Of a DNA stretch of 64,000 nucleotides, positions 34,574 through 43,261 are shown in pieces. Numbering within the stretch: the first letter of the stretch is position 1; each line of letters opens with the position of its first letter. Source of the stretch: an uncultured Opitutia bacterium (GTDB lineage Bacteria > Verrucomicrobiota > Verrucomicrobiia > Opitutales > Opitutaceae); the NCBI GenBank assembly GCA_903877135.1, contig CAIRCN010000016.1, forward strand, positions 1-64,000, read 5' to 3'. The notes beneath the pieces are model-generated. The model was not told where the DNA came from, searched no databases, and saw nothing but the letters and a program-made list of their open reading frames with translations. A program made the position numbers and the translations under genes.

Positions 34574-34920
34574 TTCGTGAGGCTCTCGAGGTATTTCCAG
34601 AATTTGGAGTGTTGCTCAACCAGTTGCTGTTCGGACACCGGCAGCTTGTTGCGCAGGAGAAAGTCCTCCAGCGAATTTTTGTGGAGAATATAAAGGATGT
34701 GCAACGTGTCGCCCTGCACCTTGAAATAGAAGCGGTGATCGCTGGCCCGCAGCCGGTAAAACTCGTCCTTGCCCCGGTGAAAGCGGCCGAGCGGCTCACG
34801 GGGGTGAGCGAGATCCTCCGCCGTCAGGTTGGAAATCGGGTCGAGGGCGTCGAGCTGGGCGAGCTTGTCGAGCTTGTTCAGCTCGCTCATGCTTTGTTCG
34901 GAAAAGGTGACCTGAAACAT
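34570..34920 (-). CDS. RelE/ParE-fold-like small protein coupled to pssA
   Basis: The start at 34920 (MFQVTFSEQSM) gives 116 residues; the longer frame to 35121 overlaps the divergent ilvA start region. The order of strands and the blocks GRFHRGKDEFYRLRAS, HRFYFKVQGDTLHILYILHK resemble the RelE/ParE toxin fold, in which a basic and aromatic surface cuts ribosome-bound mRNA. No antitoxin gene is adjacent. The sequence continues to a C-terminal helix (LVEQHSKFWKYLESL). It may be a domesticated fold with a housekeeping job; function is not known. Confidence 0.6.
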   Translation of the reverse strand: MFQVTFSEQSMSELNKLDKLAQLDALDPISNLTAEDLAHPREPLGRFHRGKDEFYRLRASDHRFYFKVQGDTLHILYILHKNSLEDFLLRNKLPVSEQQLVEQHSKFWKYLESLTK

Positions 34921-35121
34921 GGTCGGGAAATCAGGCGGCACCGCACGCGGCGGTCCCGGCCAGTGTAGCCACTGGAGTCGGTGCGACGTTGGTAAATATG
35001 CTCTGGTTGCCCATCGGACCGACCGTTTTACCCACGCCCATCCCGTCGGCAACGCTATTCCATGCTGCCGCGCCGCATCTTTCTGATTCCCACTGCCCGC
35101 CCAGTCGGCAACACTCCGCAC

Positions 35122-36336
35122 ATGCCTGTCACCCTCACGGACATTCGCGCCGCCCGCCGCCGGATCGCGGACGGAATCATCGTCACGCCCTGCCCCGCCT
35201 CGATTCCGCTTTCCGAAATCACCGGCGCGCGCATCGCCTGCAAACTCGACAACTTCCAGCGCACCGGCTCATTCAAGGAACGCGGCGCGCGCAATGCGCT
35301 CCTGCAGCTTTCACCCGAGGCCCGCCGGCTCGGCGTCGTCGCGGCCAGCGCCGGCAACCACGCCCTCGGTCTCGCCTACCACGGCAAACTGCTCGGCGTC
35401 CCCGTCACCGTCGTGATGCCCGACTATGCGCCGCTCATCAAAATCACCACCTGCCAGCGGCTCGGCGCCAACGTCGTCATGCACGGCAAAGATTTTGCCG
35501 AAGCCCGCTCCCAAGCCGACCGGCTCGCTGCGCAGCACGGTTACACCTACATCCACGGATTCGACGCCCCTGAGATTATCGCCGGGCAGGGCACGATGGG
35601 CCTGGAAATCCTCGAGCAGGTGCCCGACGTGGACGCCATCGTGTGCCCCATCGGCGGCGGCGGCCTGATCGCCGGCCTCTCGCTCGCGGTCAAATCGGTC
35701 CGGAAAAAAGTCCATGTGATCGGCGTCGAGAGCCGCGCCACGGAAAACTACGCCGCGGCTCTGCGCGCCGGCCGGCCGGTCCTGCAACCCCGCCGGCCCA
35801 CGCTCGCCGACGGCCTCGCCACGCTCACCGTGGGCACCAACGCCTTTGCGCTTGCCCGCCGGCACGTGGACAAGGTTGTCAGCGTGAGCGAGGACTGGAT
35901 CGCGCTCGCCATCTTGCGCATGCTCGAACTTGAAAAAACCGTCGTCGAAGGCGCCGCCGCCACGCCGCTCGCCGCCATAATGGCCGGCTGCCTGCCGGAG
36001 TTGCACGGCAAGAAGGTTGTGCTCGTGGTCTGTGGCGGCAACATCGACCCTACCGTGCTCAGCCGCGTGATCGAGAAAGGCCTCGTCAACGACCACCGCC
36101 TCACGCGCTTCACCGTCGAGATCAGCGACCGCCCCGGCGGACTGGCGGCGCTGGCGCGCGTCATCGCCGAAAGCGGTGCGAGCATCAAGGACATCGAGCA
36201 CGACCGCGCTTTTAGCGGCCCCGACGTGAGCGCCGTCCACGCCGTGTGTACCGTTGAGACGCGCGACCGCGCGCACATCACGGCCCTGCACCGCGCGCTC
36301 AAGAAAAACGGTTTCCCGCTCGTGGTGACAAAATGA
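35122..36336 (+). CDS. ilvA: Threonine ammonia-lyase with ACT domain
   Basis: The start at 35122 (MPVTLTDIRAARR) gives 404 residues; the frame also opens 20 codons earlier. The PLP lysine is K52 in RTGSFKERGARN, and the phosphate loop is PIGGGGLIAGL. Residues about 325-404 form an ACT regulatory domain (VEISDRPGGLAALARVIAE). This is the shorter type with one ACT domain, seen in both biosynthetic and catabolic enzymes. It deaminates threonine to 2-oxobutanoate for isoleucine or propionate formation. A UroD-family gene follows 10 bp later. Confidence 0.93.
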   Translation: MPVTLTDIRAARRRIADGIIVTPCPASIPLSEITGARIACKLDNFQRTGSFKERGARNALLQLSPEARRLGVVAASAGNHALGLAYHGKLLGVPVTVVMPDYAPLIKITTCQRLGANVVMHGKDFAEARSQADRLAAQHGYTYIHGFDAPEIIAGQGTMGLEILEQVPDVDAIVCPIGGGGLIAGLSLAVKSVRKKVHVIGVESRATENYAAALRAGRPVLQPRRPTLADGLATLTVGTNAFALARRHVDKVVSVSEDWIALAILRMLELEKTVVEGAAATPLAAIMAGCLPELHGKKVVLVVCGGNIDPTVLSRVIEKGLVNDHRLTRFTVEISDRPGGLAALARVIAESGASIKDIEHDRAFSGPDVSAVHAVCTVETRDRAHITALHRALKKNGFPLVVTK

Positions 36337-36346
36337 CGTCCAACCC

Positions 36347-37435
36347 ATGACCCACCGCGAACGTTTCCTCGCCACCGCCCTCGGCCGGCCCTGCGACCGG
36401 GTGCCTTACTGGCTTTATTGGTGGATCTGGGGCGGCACCTGGGAACGCTGGAAACACGAGGGCCTGCCGGCGGAGTTTCAGTCGTTCGCCGATGTGCGTG
36501 CCCACTTCGGCGCCGACGAGGTTCCCAAGGCGATTCCCGTGCGGCTCGGGCCGCTGCCGGATTTCACCGCCACCGTCAGCGAGGACGCCGACTCGGTCAC
36601 CTCCATCGACAGTTGGGGCATCACGCGCCGCAACCTCAAAGCGGTGGAAAGCATGTCGGAGTTCATCGATTTCCCGATCAAAACCCGTGCCGACTGGCTC
36701 CGCTACCGCGACGAGCGCCTCGATCCCGCCGACCCGCGCCGCCTCGAAACCGACTGGCTCGCGCAAAGCCGCGCCTGGGTCGCTGCCGGCATCCCGCTAC
36801 AACTCGGCTCCTTTCCCGACTGCGGCATCTTTGGCTCGCTGCGCTGGCTGCTCGGTGACGAGGAATGCCTGCTGGCGTTCTGCGACGAACCCGGCCTTGT
36901 GCACGAGATCATGGACCACATGACCAGCCTCTATCTGGAGGTTTTCGGCCATGTGGTGCGCGAGGTGCGGGTCGACCTGATTCACCTGTGGGAGGACATG
37001 TGCGGCCGGCAGGGCCCGCTGATTTCGCCGGCGCACTGGCGCGAGTTCATGGCGCCGTGCTACCGGCGCGTCCACGCCTTCGCCCAGGCGCATGGCATCC
37101 CCGTCATCTCGGTCGATACCGACGGCCAGCCCGACCTCATCGTGCTGCCGATGTTGGAGGCCGGCGTCAACTTTCTCTTTCCGATGGAAGTCGCCGCCGG
37201 AGCCGACGTGAACCTCTACCGGCAAAAATATCCCGGGCTCGCCCTGATGGGCGGCATCGACAAACGCGCCCTCGCCCTCGGCTCCGCCGCGATCGACGCC
37301 GAGCTGGCGCGCATCCGCCCGGCGCTGGAGAGCGGCCGCTACTTCCCTGACCTCGACCACCACGTGCCCTCCGACGTCTCGTGGCCCAACTTCTGCCACT
37401 ACGCCACACGGCTGCGAGAAATGGTTGTGGGCTGA
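36347..37435 (+). CDS. Uroporphyrinogen decarboxylase (URO-D) family protein
   Basis: This 362-residue TIM-barrel protein of the UroD/methyltransferase superfamily has LIHLWEDMCGRQGPLISPAHWREF, PVISVDTDGQ and LMGGIDKRAL, which place it among the UroD-like proteins abundant in Verrucomicrobia and Planctomycetes rather than true HemE. The active-site Asp and Arg pattern of HemE is not evident. It may be a corrinoid- or sugar-metabolism-linked methyltransferase, but no corrinoid protein is adjacent. A second family member lies at 43.3 kb, and a broken copy of a 3' end like this one lies 330 bp downstream. Confidence 0.8.
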   Translation: MTHRERFLATALGRPCDRVPYWLYWWIWGGTWERWKHEGLPAEFQSFADVRAHFGADEVPKAIPVRLGPLPDFTATVSEDADSVTSIDSWGITRRNLKAVESMSEFIDFPIKTRADWLRYRDERLDPADPRRLETDWLAQSRAWVAAGIPLQLGSFPDCGIFGSLRWLLGDEECLLAFCDEPGLVHEIMDHMTSLYLEVFGHVVREVRVDLIHLWEDMCGRQGPLISPAHWREFMAPCYRRVHAFAQAHGIPVISVDTDGQPDLIVLPMLEAGVNFLFPMEVAAGADVNLYRQKYPGLALMGGIDKRALALGSAAIDAELARIRPALESGRYFPDLDHHVPSDVSWPNFCHYATRLREMVVG

Positions 37436-37692
37436 GGGCCACCGCCTGCAGCTCTATGCGGGTGCCGCAACAGCCGGAAAAAGCAGCAACAAACAGAGAA
37501 CCTTCCCATCACCGAACGACTTCCAACTCTCACCGCCGATTTCACAATTGTTGCACCAACCGCAGCCGAATAGCTGTTGGCAAAACACGATGATAGAGAT
37601 TGCAAAGATCAGTTCTGACGAAGGAGCGGCGGCCGTAAACCTGATTGTTTCGCGGTGTTAGAGAAGGTGTCAGGTCTCTACTGATTTCATTT
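37436..37692. other. Intergenic stretch between the UroD-family gene and the mosaic relic
   Basis: No convincing gene is seen. The sequence is less GC-rich than its neighbours. Near its right end, positions about 37668-37682 (GTGTCAGGTCTCTACT) match a similar block before 40176 (GCGTCAGGCCTCTACT), so the repeat described next has weak homology on its left side too. Confidence 0.4.
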
Positions 37693-37770
37693 CTACGGCT
37701 GCGCGTTGAAGCGGTCTTTCTCCTCGTCGCGGTCGAGGTAGGGGATGCCTTTTTCCAGCCACTCCGGTGC
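37693..37770 (-). repeat. Copy of the S9 peptidase gene's 3' end (direct repeat of 40213-40290)
   Basis: These 78 bases align without gaps to 40213-40290, the last codons and stop of the S9 peptidase gene, with about 6 mismatches (roughly 92 percent identity). Both copies have the same orientation, 2,520 bp apart, and flank the chemoreceptor gene. The copy breaks off at a CCGG-GCTGG-type point where UroD-like sequence begins. It is a fragment only, with no promoter or upstream coding part. Confidence 0.8.
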
Positions 37771-37878
37771 TGGAGAAAGGCCGCTACAGCCCTGACCTCG
37801 ACCATCACGTCTCGCGATGTCTCAGGGTCTAATTTTTGCCAATACGCCACGCAACTTCAAGAGCTGATCGCAGGCTGA
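37766..37878 (+). pseudogene. Relic of a URO-D family gene 3' end
   Basis: This stretch matches the final 115 bases of the UroD-family gene at 36347-37435. In one frame it reads LEKGRYSPDLDHHV, in the next NFCQYATQLQELIAG before a stop, against LESGRYFPDLDHHV and NFCHYATRLREMVVG in the intact gene. A net two-base loss breaks the frame between these parts. It joins directly to the S9 peptidase relic. It may be the tail of a lost third UroD-like gene. Confidence 0.75.
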
Positions 37879-37955
37879 AAGATAGCGCGCTGGCGCCTCC
37901 TTCCTTGAGCGAAACAGGAAGAGATTGTCTCGTTAAATTGGAGGCAGGGATCGGA

Positions 37956-39968
37956 CTACCCAACGAGAGGCACTGTGTGGTCTGCACCAGACTGGCTTTG
38001 TTTTGCCTTCCAGCTCAACATGTGCGTCGTGAGTTTATCTGAAGCAGCGCCGAATGACTGGTTGACCGCGAGACACTTCCGCGCCTGGTCTTTTTTTCCG
38101 CCCAGCGCAAGGCGTAGAACCTTACCAGCTTCGCGGTGAAAGCAGGCATGGAGTGCCGCGGCATGCCTACATTCTTCAGTTCGCTGGTCAGTGTTCGGCA
38201 GGCTATAGAGCCATTTCCCAAACTCGCACTGGTTATCAGCGGAAGCTTTCTCTAGCGTGATATCCGATGTTCCTGTCTCGATAGCTTGGATCAAGCGATC
38301 TTTCCATTTTCCATGTGCGCCGATGGCCTTGATGATTTGTTCGATATGAGCTGTCGAATCAGTGCCACTTTTCACCAATGAAGGAGCAGTTTGACGAATC
38401 GGTCCAACTACCCCGAGTTGATTGTTACGGTGGGCAGTTGGAGCTGAAGTGCCGAGCGCCGGTGCCATGACCGAACGTGCCTCACCGAGAGGACCCGTGT
38501 TTTTGGAGGGAGATTGGGCATCATTTGCCCCAACAAGTCTCTGGAGGTTCTCAACGACTTCCCTAAGAGCGATCGATTGAGCGTTGAGTTCTTGCGCGGC
38601 GGCAGCGGATTCCTCGGCTCGACCGGCGTTGGACTGGGTGACTTTGTCCATCTCCGAAACGGCGGAGTTAACCTGGCTGATACCATGCTGCTGTTCGTGC
38701 GAGGCGGTGGCGATCTCGGCGACAAGTTTGTCAACCCGGTGGGCCTTCTCCATAATCTCCGCAAGCGATCCGGAGACCTTCTGTGAGATGCTGACGCCGT
38801 GTTCGCTCTTCTTCACCGAATCCTCGATTTTCGTGGCCGTCTCCCGGGCCGCTTGCGCAGCGCGCTGCGCAAGGTTGCGCACCTCGTCGGCGACGACGGC
38901 AAACCCCAAACCAGCTTCACCGGCCCGTGCAGCCTCGACCGCGGCGTTAAGCGCGAGAATATTTGTCTGAAATGCGATATCGTCGATCGTTTTGATGATT
39001 TTGGAGATTTCATCGGAGGAACCCTTGATGGCGTCCATCGCCCATTTCATTTCCTCCATATCAGCGACCCCGGTATCCGCCGCCGTGCGGGTCTGCGCCG
39101 CGAGGTCCTTTGCCTGCATGGCGCTGTCGGTGTTGCGCTTGGTCATCGACGTCATTTGTTCGAGCGAGGCCGACGTCTCCTCGAGCGATGAGGCTTGTTC
39201 GCTTGAACCCTCAGCCAGACTTTGGCTGGACGATTCGACGGCGGCGGCGGTATCTGCCAGTTGCCCGCCTTGCACGGCAAGGCTGCCGGCGAGACGCCTC
39301 ACGGGCAAGCTCACCAGATAGTGGATGGACAAACTCACGAGCAGGCCCGCCGTGAGCAAAAGTCCAAATGCCGACAACCCCGCGGTGATAAGGTTGGAGC
39401 GTTTCATATCAGCGGCAAAGCCGACCCACGACTGCTCGGCGTGCTTGAGCGCTTCCGCCGAAAAGCGCAGGCTAATCACGCCGTGAATCTGCCCCAGCTT
39501 TAGATTCGTGTGGCATTCGATACACCTTTGCTGAATGGCGAGGGGTTGGTAGATTTCAAACGAATCGTCAGTGCGGCGCTTGAATACCGCGGGTGAGGCA
39601 TAGAGCGATTGCTTCAAATCCGCGGGGAGTTCCTTTTTCACTCGCGTCGGATCGGAAGAATGGAGCACCCGCCCGTATTGATTGAACAGCGAGAGCTCCT
39701 GCAGCCCTGGCACCCCGCGGAGCGTGACGAGGAGATTGGCGAACTTCTCCATCTCCCCATCAGCCATCGCATCCATCAACGGCGCCGAGGCCGCGAAATG
39801 CAGGCGATCGACCCATTCCCACTGGCGGGCCAATTCCCCTCCGCGGCTGATCGTGGAAAAGCTCTCCACGGCTTTCGAGCTGCGGGATTGCTGAAAAAGA
39901 AAAGAAACAGAGTAAACGACCAGCAGGCCGCCTATCAACGCGAACAGGAGTTTGGTTTGGAGTTTCAC
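37956..39968 (-). CDS. Methyl-accepting chemotaxis protein with c-haem sensor motif and CZB zinc domain
   Basis: This 670-residue protein starts with GTG. TM1 is residues about 8-25, a periplasmic domain follows to about 190, and TM2 is about 193-222. The periplasmic part holds CIECH (C149, C152, H153), a covalent haem c attachment motif. No clear HAMP domain follows. The signalling hairpin tip is at about 341-370 ([28 protein letters not shown]). The C-terminus (about 545-650) is a CZB domain with H552, C581 in CEFGKWL, H607 and H611 as likely zinc ligands. It should sense redox or a haem ligand outside and zinc or oxidant inside. No other che gene is nearby. Confidence 0.92.
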   Translation of the reverse strand: MKLQTKLLFALIGGLLVVYSVSFLFQQSRSSKAVESFSTISRGGELARQWEWVDRLHFAASAPLMDAMADGEMEKFANLLVTLRGVPGLQELSLFNQYGRVLHSSDPTRVKKELPADLKQSLYASPAVFKRRTDDSFEIYQPLAIQQRCIECHTNLKLGQIHGVISLRFSAEALKHAEQSWVGFAADMKRSNLITAGLSAFGLLLTAGLLVSLSIHYLVSLPVRRLAGSLAVQGGQLADTAAAVESSSQSLAEGSSEQASSLEETSASLEQMTSMTKRNTDSAMQAKDLAAQTRTAADTGVADMEEMKWAMDAIKGSSDEISKIIKTIDDIAFQTNILALNAAVEAARAGEAGLGFAVVADEVRNLAQRAAQAARETATKIEDSVKKSEHGVSISQKVSGSLAEIMEKAHRVDKLVAEIATASHEQQHGISQVNSAVSEMDKVTQSNAGRAEESAAAAQELNAQSIALREVVENLQRLVGANDAQSPSKNTGPLGEARSVMAPALGTSAPTAHRNNQLGVVGPIRQTAPSLVKSGTDSTAHIEQIIKAIGAHGKWKDRLIQAIETGTSDITLEKASADNQCEFGKWLYSLPNTDQRTEECRHAAALHACFHREAGKVLRLALGGKKDQARKCLAVNQSFGAASDKLTTHMLSWKAKQSQSGADHTVPLVG

Positions 39969-40125
39969 CCTAATATACGACGGTTGCCGTTACAACGGCA
40001 CGGACCCAACCCCACTTTACTCATAAACGCCCTGGGGATTAAGGAAACTGACTGCTAGAAGCGCCGTTGAGTTGGCGTGATATTAGGCGAGACACTTGCT
40101 GAAAAAGTGTTTACATGTGAATATC

Positions 40126-40143
40126 AAAAAGGTGCCGCGCACC
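40126..40143 (-). terminator. Probable Rho-independent terminator of the S9 peptidase gene
   Basis: On the minus strand, GGTGC-GCG-GCACC followed by TTTTT lies 70 bp after the peptidase stop codon. The stem is only 5 bp, all but one G-C, with a 3-base loop, so strength is moderate. It would stop transcription before the chemoreceptor promoter. Confidence 0.45.
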
Positions 40144-40212
40144 GTCTGCAAAGGAGTCAGCAGATGGCGTCAGGCCTCTACTTAATGCATTTTTATCGCG
40201 TTCGCTTGATTA

Positions 40213-43131
40213 CTACGGCTGCGCGTCGAAGCGCTCCTTCTCCTCGTCGCGGTCGAGGTAGGGGATGCCTTTTTCCAGCCATTCGGGCGCCGGCGCGCCT
40301 TTGAGATAGTGGTCGAAGAACTGTCGCAGGCGTTGTGCGTAATCCTTCTGGTCGGCGCGGCGTTTCAGGCCGTGGAGTTCACTATTGTAGTTGAAGAGCC
40401 AGGCCTGCTTGCCGTGACGGCGCAACGCGAGGAACAGCTCGATGCCCTGATACCACGGCACCGCGTCGTCGTGGTCGTTGGCGAGGATCAGGAGCGGGGT
40501 GTGCACATTCTGCACGTGAAACACCGCCGAGTTCTCCAGATAAAGCTCGGGTGCATCAGTGAGCTTTTGGCCGATGCGGCTCTGCGTCTGCTCATACTGG
40601 AACAATCGCGGCTGGCCGGGGCCCCAACGGATGCCTGCGTAGGCGCTGGTCATGTTGCCGACGGGCGCACCAGCCTCGGCGGCGCGGAAACGGTCAGTCT
40701 GCGTGACCATGTAGGCAATCTGGTAGCCGCCCCACGAGTGGCCCTGAATGCCGACGGCGTGCTCGTCCACGAAACCGCGGGTAATGGCAGCGTCGAGCGC
40801 CGGCAGCACGCATTTGAGCGCGCTCTGGCCGGGATGGCTGACGCTGTAAACGATGTCGGGCGTGAGGACGAGGTAGCCGTTGCTGGTGTAAACGGAGGGA
40901 TTGATGTTGTGGCCCGGCGCGGGCGCGGTGAATGTGTGCACGTTCTGCGAGAGGCGCTCGTAGATGTAGACGATGAGCGGGTATTTTTTCTTTGGGTCGA
41001 AATTCGGCGGCTTGTAGAGCGCGGCCTGGAGCGGCAGCCCGTCGGCGTTGCGGAACGACATCAGCTTGGCGCTGCCCCACAGGAATGGCGCGAGCTGCGC
41101 GCCACCGTCGGTGACTTTCTTCGGGGCGGCGAACGACGCGTTGGTCGTCCACACGTCGGGAAACTCGTCGAAACGCGACGCCGTGAGGAGCAGCACATCG
41201 GCGGCGAGGGCGCGGCCGGCGTAGCGAAAATTCTTGTCGGCCCACAAAACGCGCCGCGGCGGCTGCGTGGAGTCAAAAGTTGTGAGGTAGAAGCCAGTGG
41301 CGCGCGTCTCCTCGCTCTCGCCGCGCAGGCAGAGCGGCTTGGCGGGGTCGAGTCCGCGCTCTTCGTCGCCCTCCTTCACGGGCTCGATTTTCTGCACGCG
41401 CCACTGGATTTTGGCGGCGCGGCCGGCGCCGAGGGTGAGATTTTTTGCCGGGCGTCTATCGGGGAAAACCAGCCAAACATCGTAGCGATCGTAAACCAGC
41501 AGCGAGGCGCTGTCCTTCGTCCAGCCCGCGGTGCCGTAGGCGGGAGCAGGCTCCGGCATGTCGTGTTCCTCATTATAAAATGCGACTGGCAACGCCCCGG
41601 TGAGATCGTGCGTGGAACCGTCGGCGGTGTTTAGCACACGCCACTGGCGGTCATGGTAGTAGGCGGCCCAACAGCCATCAGGGGACCATTGTAGCGACGG
41701 CCCGCCGAAATCGCCCGAACTGCCGCGAAGTTTCGGCAGCACCAAGCGGCGCGCACCAGTGGCAGGGTCGACGAGGTAGACATCGCTGTAACGACCGTCG
41801 TAATCGCCCATCGGCCGGTAGGCGCGGTCGTCGTAACCGAGCACTCGCGTGCCATCGTCGCTCAGGGTGACCGTGGGCAGCGACGCATCGGCGAGCTGGA
41901 TGTAGCGCTGCGTGGCGAGGTCGAGCGCGCCGCGGAAGCTGCGGTTGCGCTCCTGGGTGGCACGGATTTTCTGCATCGGCTGTACGAAACCGTCGTTCCA
42001 ACTCCACAAGTCGGCAGTGACGGTGTCCTCGCTGTCGATGGGCGCGTCTGGGTCCTTCTGAGGCTTTGGCGCGGGGGCTACGCCGACGTAGAGTTTCTTG
42101 CCGTCGCGCGAAAACGCGGGCGCGGCCTTGTCGCTTACCGTCATGCCCGCGGGCACGCCCGGCGTGGCGGCGGAAACGGCCTCGGTCGCCGCCGTCGCCC
42201 CGCGCGCGCAGAGATAGGCTTTGAAGCGGGGAGACTTCGCTGCCGCGTCGTCGCGGTCGCTGACGAAGGCCGCCTGACTCTGCGCGCGGTCCCACGTGAG
42301 GTTAAGGTATTTACCCTTGCCGGTGAGAAGGGCGACAGGCGGAGCAGAGTCGCCGGGCGTGATGGCGTAGACACCGTTCTCCTTTTCATCCTTCGCCGAC
42401 ACGGTGAAAAGCAGCGTGCGGGCGTCGCGGGCGAGCGAGTATTCGAGCACGTTGGCAAACACCCGCTCGGTACTTTGCGCGAGATCGCGCAGCACGAGGT
42501 CGGTGCCGAATTCCTTTTTGGCGTCCTTCTTCCCGGCGGACTTTTCCGTGCCAGATTTTTCCGCCGCCTCCTTTTTTAGCTCGGGTTTGGCTTCCAGCAG
42601 GTAGGCGAGCCACGCGCCGCTACGCGCCGGCACCTGCATGGATTTCACGCGCGCGATCCGGACGGTCCCGCCGGTCGCGAGGTTGAGGATGAGCAGACCG
42701 CCTTTCGGTGCTTCCTCGGGTTTCAGTTTCTTTTTCCGCGCTGCCACCTGCTTCGCCTTGGTCGGATAAGTGGTGGCGACGAGAAAACTGCTGTCGCTGG
42801 TCAGCTTGATCAGAATTTCGTGCGCAGGTGTCGGGGTGTCCGGGTTATTCTGCTCTGGTGGCGGAAACGGTGGCGGCGGCAGCGCGCCGACAGGCTCGCG
42901 GAATTCGTTGCTGGTGGCGAGATCGCGGACGATCAGGTCGCCGTCGTCGCTCTGCGGCATGTAGGAATACGCCAGCCAGCGCCCGTCGCGCGAGAGGACC
43001 GGCGTGGCGATGCTTCGCCAGGCGTCGAAGTCCCCTGCGCCCAGCGGCCGGCGGGCGGCCTCGGCGCCGAACAGGCTGGCGATTGAAAACAGGAACAGCG
43101 CGAGCACGCGCCGGAGGTTGGAAAAACTCAT
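40213..43131 (-). CDS. S9-family (prolyl oligopeptidase-type) serine peptidase, secreted
   Basis: The start at 43131 (MSFSNLRRVLALFLFS) gives 972 residues with a signal peptide ending near AEA; the frame opens 58 codons earlier without a signal. The N-terminal two thirds is a beta-propeller-like region with several lysine-rich low-complexity stretches (KKEAAEKSGTEKSAGKKDAKKE region). The C-terminal alpha/beta hydrolase has nucleophile Ser in GHSWGGYQ, Asp in LANDHDDAVPW and His in SELHGLKR. It probably degrades peptides in the periplasm or outside. A fragment of its 3' end is repeated at 37693. It diverges from the second UroD-family gene. Confidence 0.9.
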   Translation of the reverse strand: MSFSNLRRVLALFLFSIASLFGAEAARRPLGAGDFDAWRSIATPVLSRDGRWLAYSYMPQSDDGDLIVRDLATSNEFREPVGALPPPPFPPPEQNNPDTPTPAHEILIKLTSDSSFLVATTYPTKAKQVAARKKKLKPEEAPKGGLLILNLATGGTVRIARVKSMQVPARSGAWLAYLLEAKPELKKEAAEKSGTEKSAGKKDAKKEFGTDLVLRDLAQSTERVFANVLEYSLARDARTLLFTVSAKDEKENGVYAITPGDSAPPVALLTGKGKYLNLTWDRAQSQAAFVSDRDDAAAKSPRFKAYLCARGATAATEAVSAATPGVPAGMTVSDKAAPAFSRDGKKLYVGVAPAPKPQKDPDAPIDSEDTVTADLWSWNDGFVQPMQKIRATQERNRSFRGALDLATQRYIQLADASLPTVTLSDDGTRVLGYDDRAYRPMGDYDGRYSDVYLVDPATGARRLVLPKLRGSSGDFGGPSLQWSPDGCWAAYYHDRQWRVLNTADGSTHDLTGALPVAFYNEEHDMPEPAPAYGTAGWTKDSASLLVYDRYDVWLVFPDRRPAKNLTLGAGRAAKIQWRVQKIEPVKEGDEERGLDPAKPLCLRGESEETRATGFYLTTFDSTQPPRRVLWADKNFRYAGRALAADVLLLTASRFDEFPDVWTTNASFAAPKKVTDGGAQLAPFLWGSAKLMSFRNADGLPLQAALYKPPNFDPKKKYPLIVYIYERLSQNVHTFTAPAPGHNINPSVYTSNGYLVLTPDIVYSVSHPGQSALKCVLPALDAAITRGFVDEHAVGIQGHSWGGYQIAYMVTQTDRFRAAEAGAPVGNMTSAYAGIRWGPGQPRLFQYEQTQSRIGQKLTDAPELYLENSAVFHVQNVHTPLLILANDHDDAVPWYQGIELFLALRRHGKQAWLFNYNSELHGLKRRADQKDYAQRLRQFFDHYLKGAPAPEWLEKGIPYLDRDEEKERFDAQP

Positions 43132-43261
43132 GGCGACATTGAAATCCGTTTGAGGTCTGCGGGCCAAGGCAGAATCTGATCTCTCCGAGGTGTGCAAAAT
43201 GTCACCTCCGACAGCGATTGATTCGTCGCGTCGGTTCTGGTGGGATGTCTGGCGAAAACCC

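Noticed and set aside
37645-37878. 77-codon plus-strand ORF downstream of the first UroD-like gene
   Set aside because: It spans the peptidase-end repeat in antisense and only its last residues match a UroD tail after a frameshift. I treat it as a relic, not a gene.
40077-40304. 75-codon plus-strand ORF before the S9 peptidase end
   Set aside because: It overlaps the probable terminator and the peptidase 3' end in antisense and has no protein-like features.
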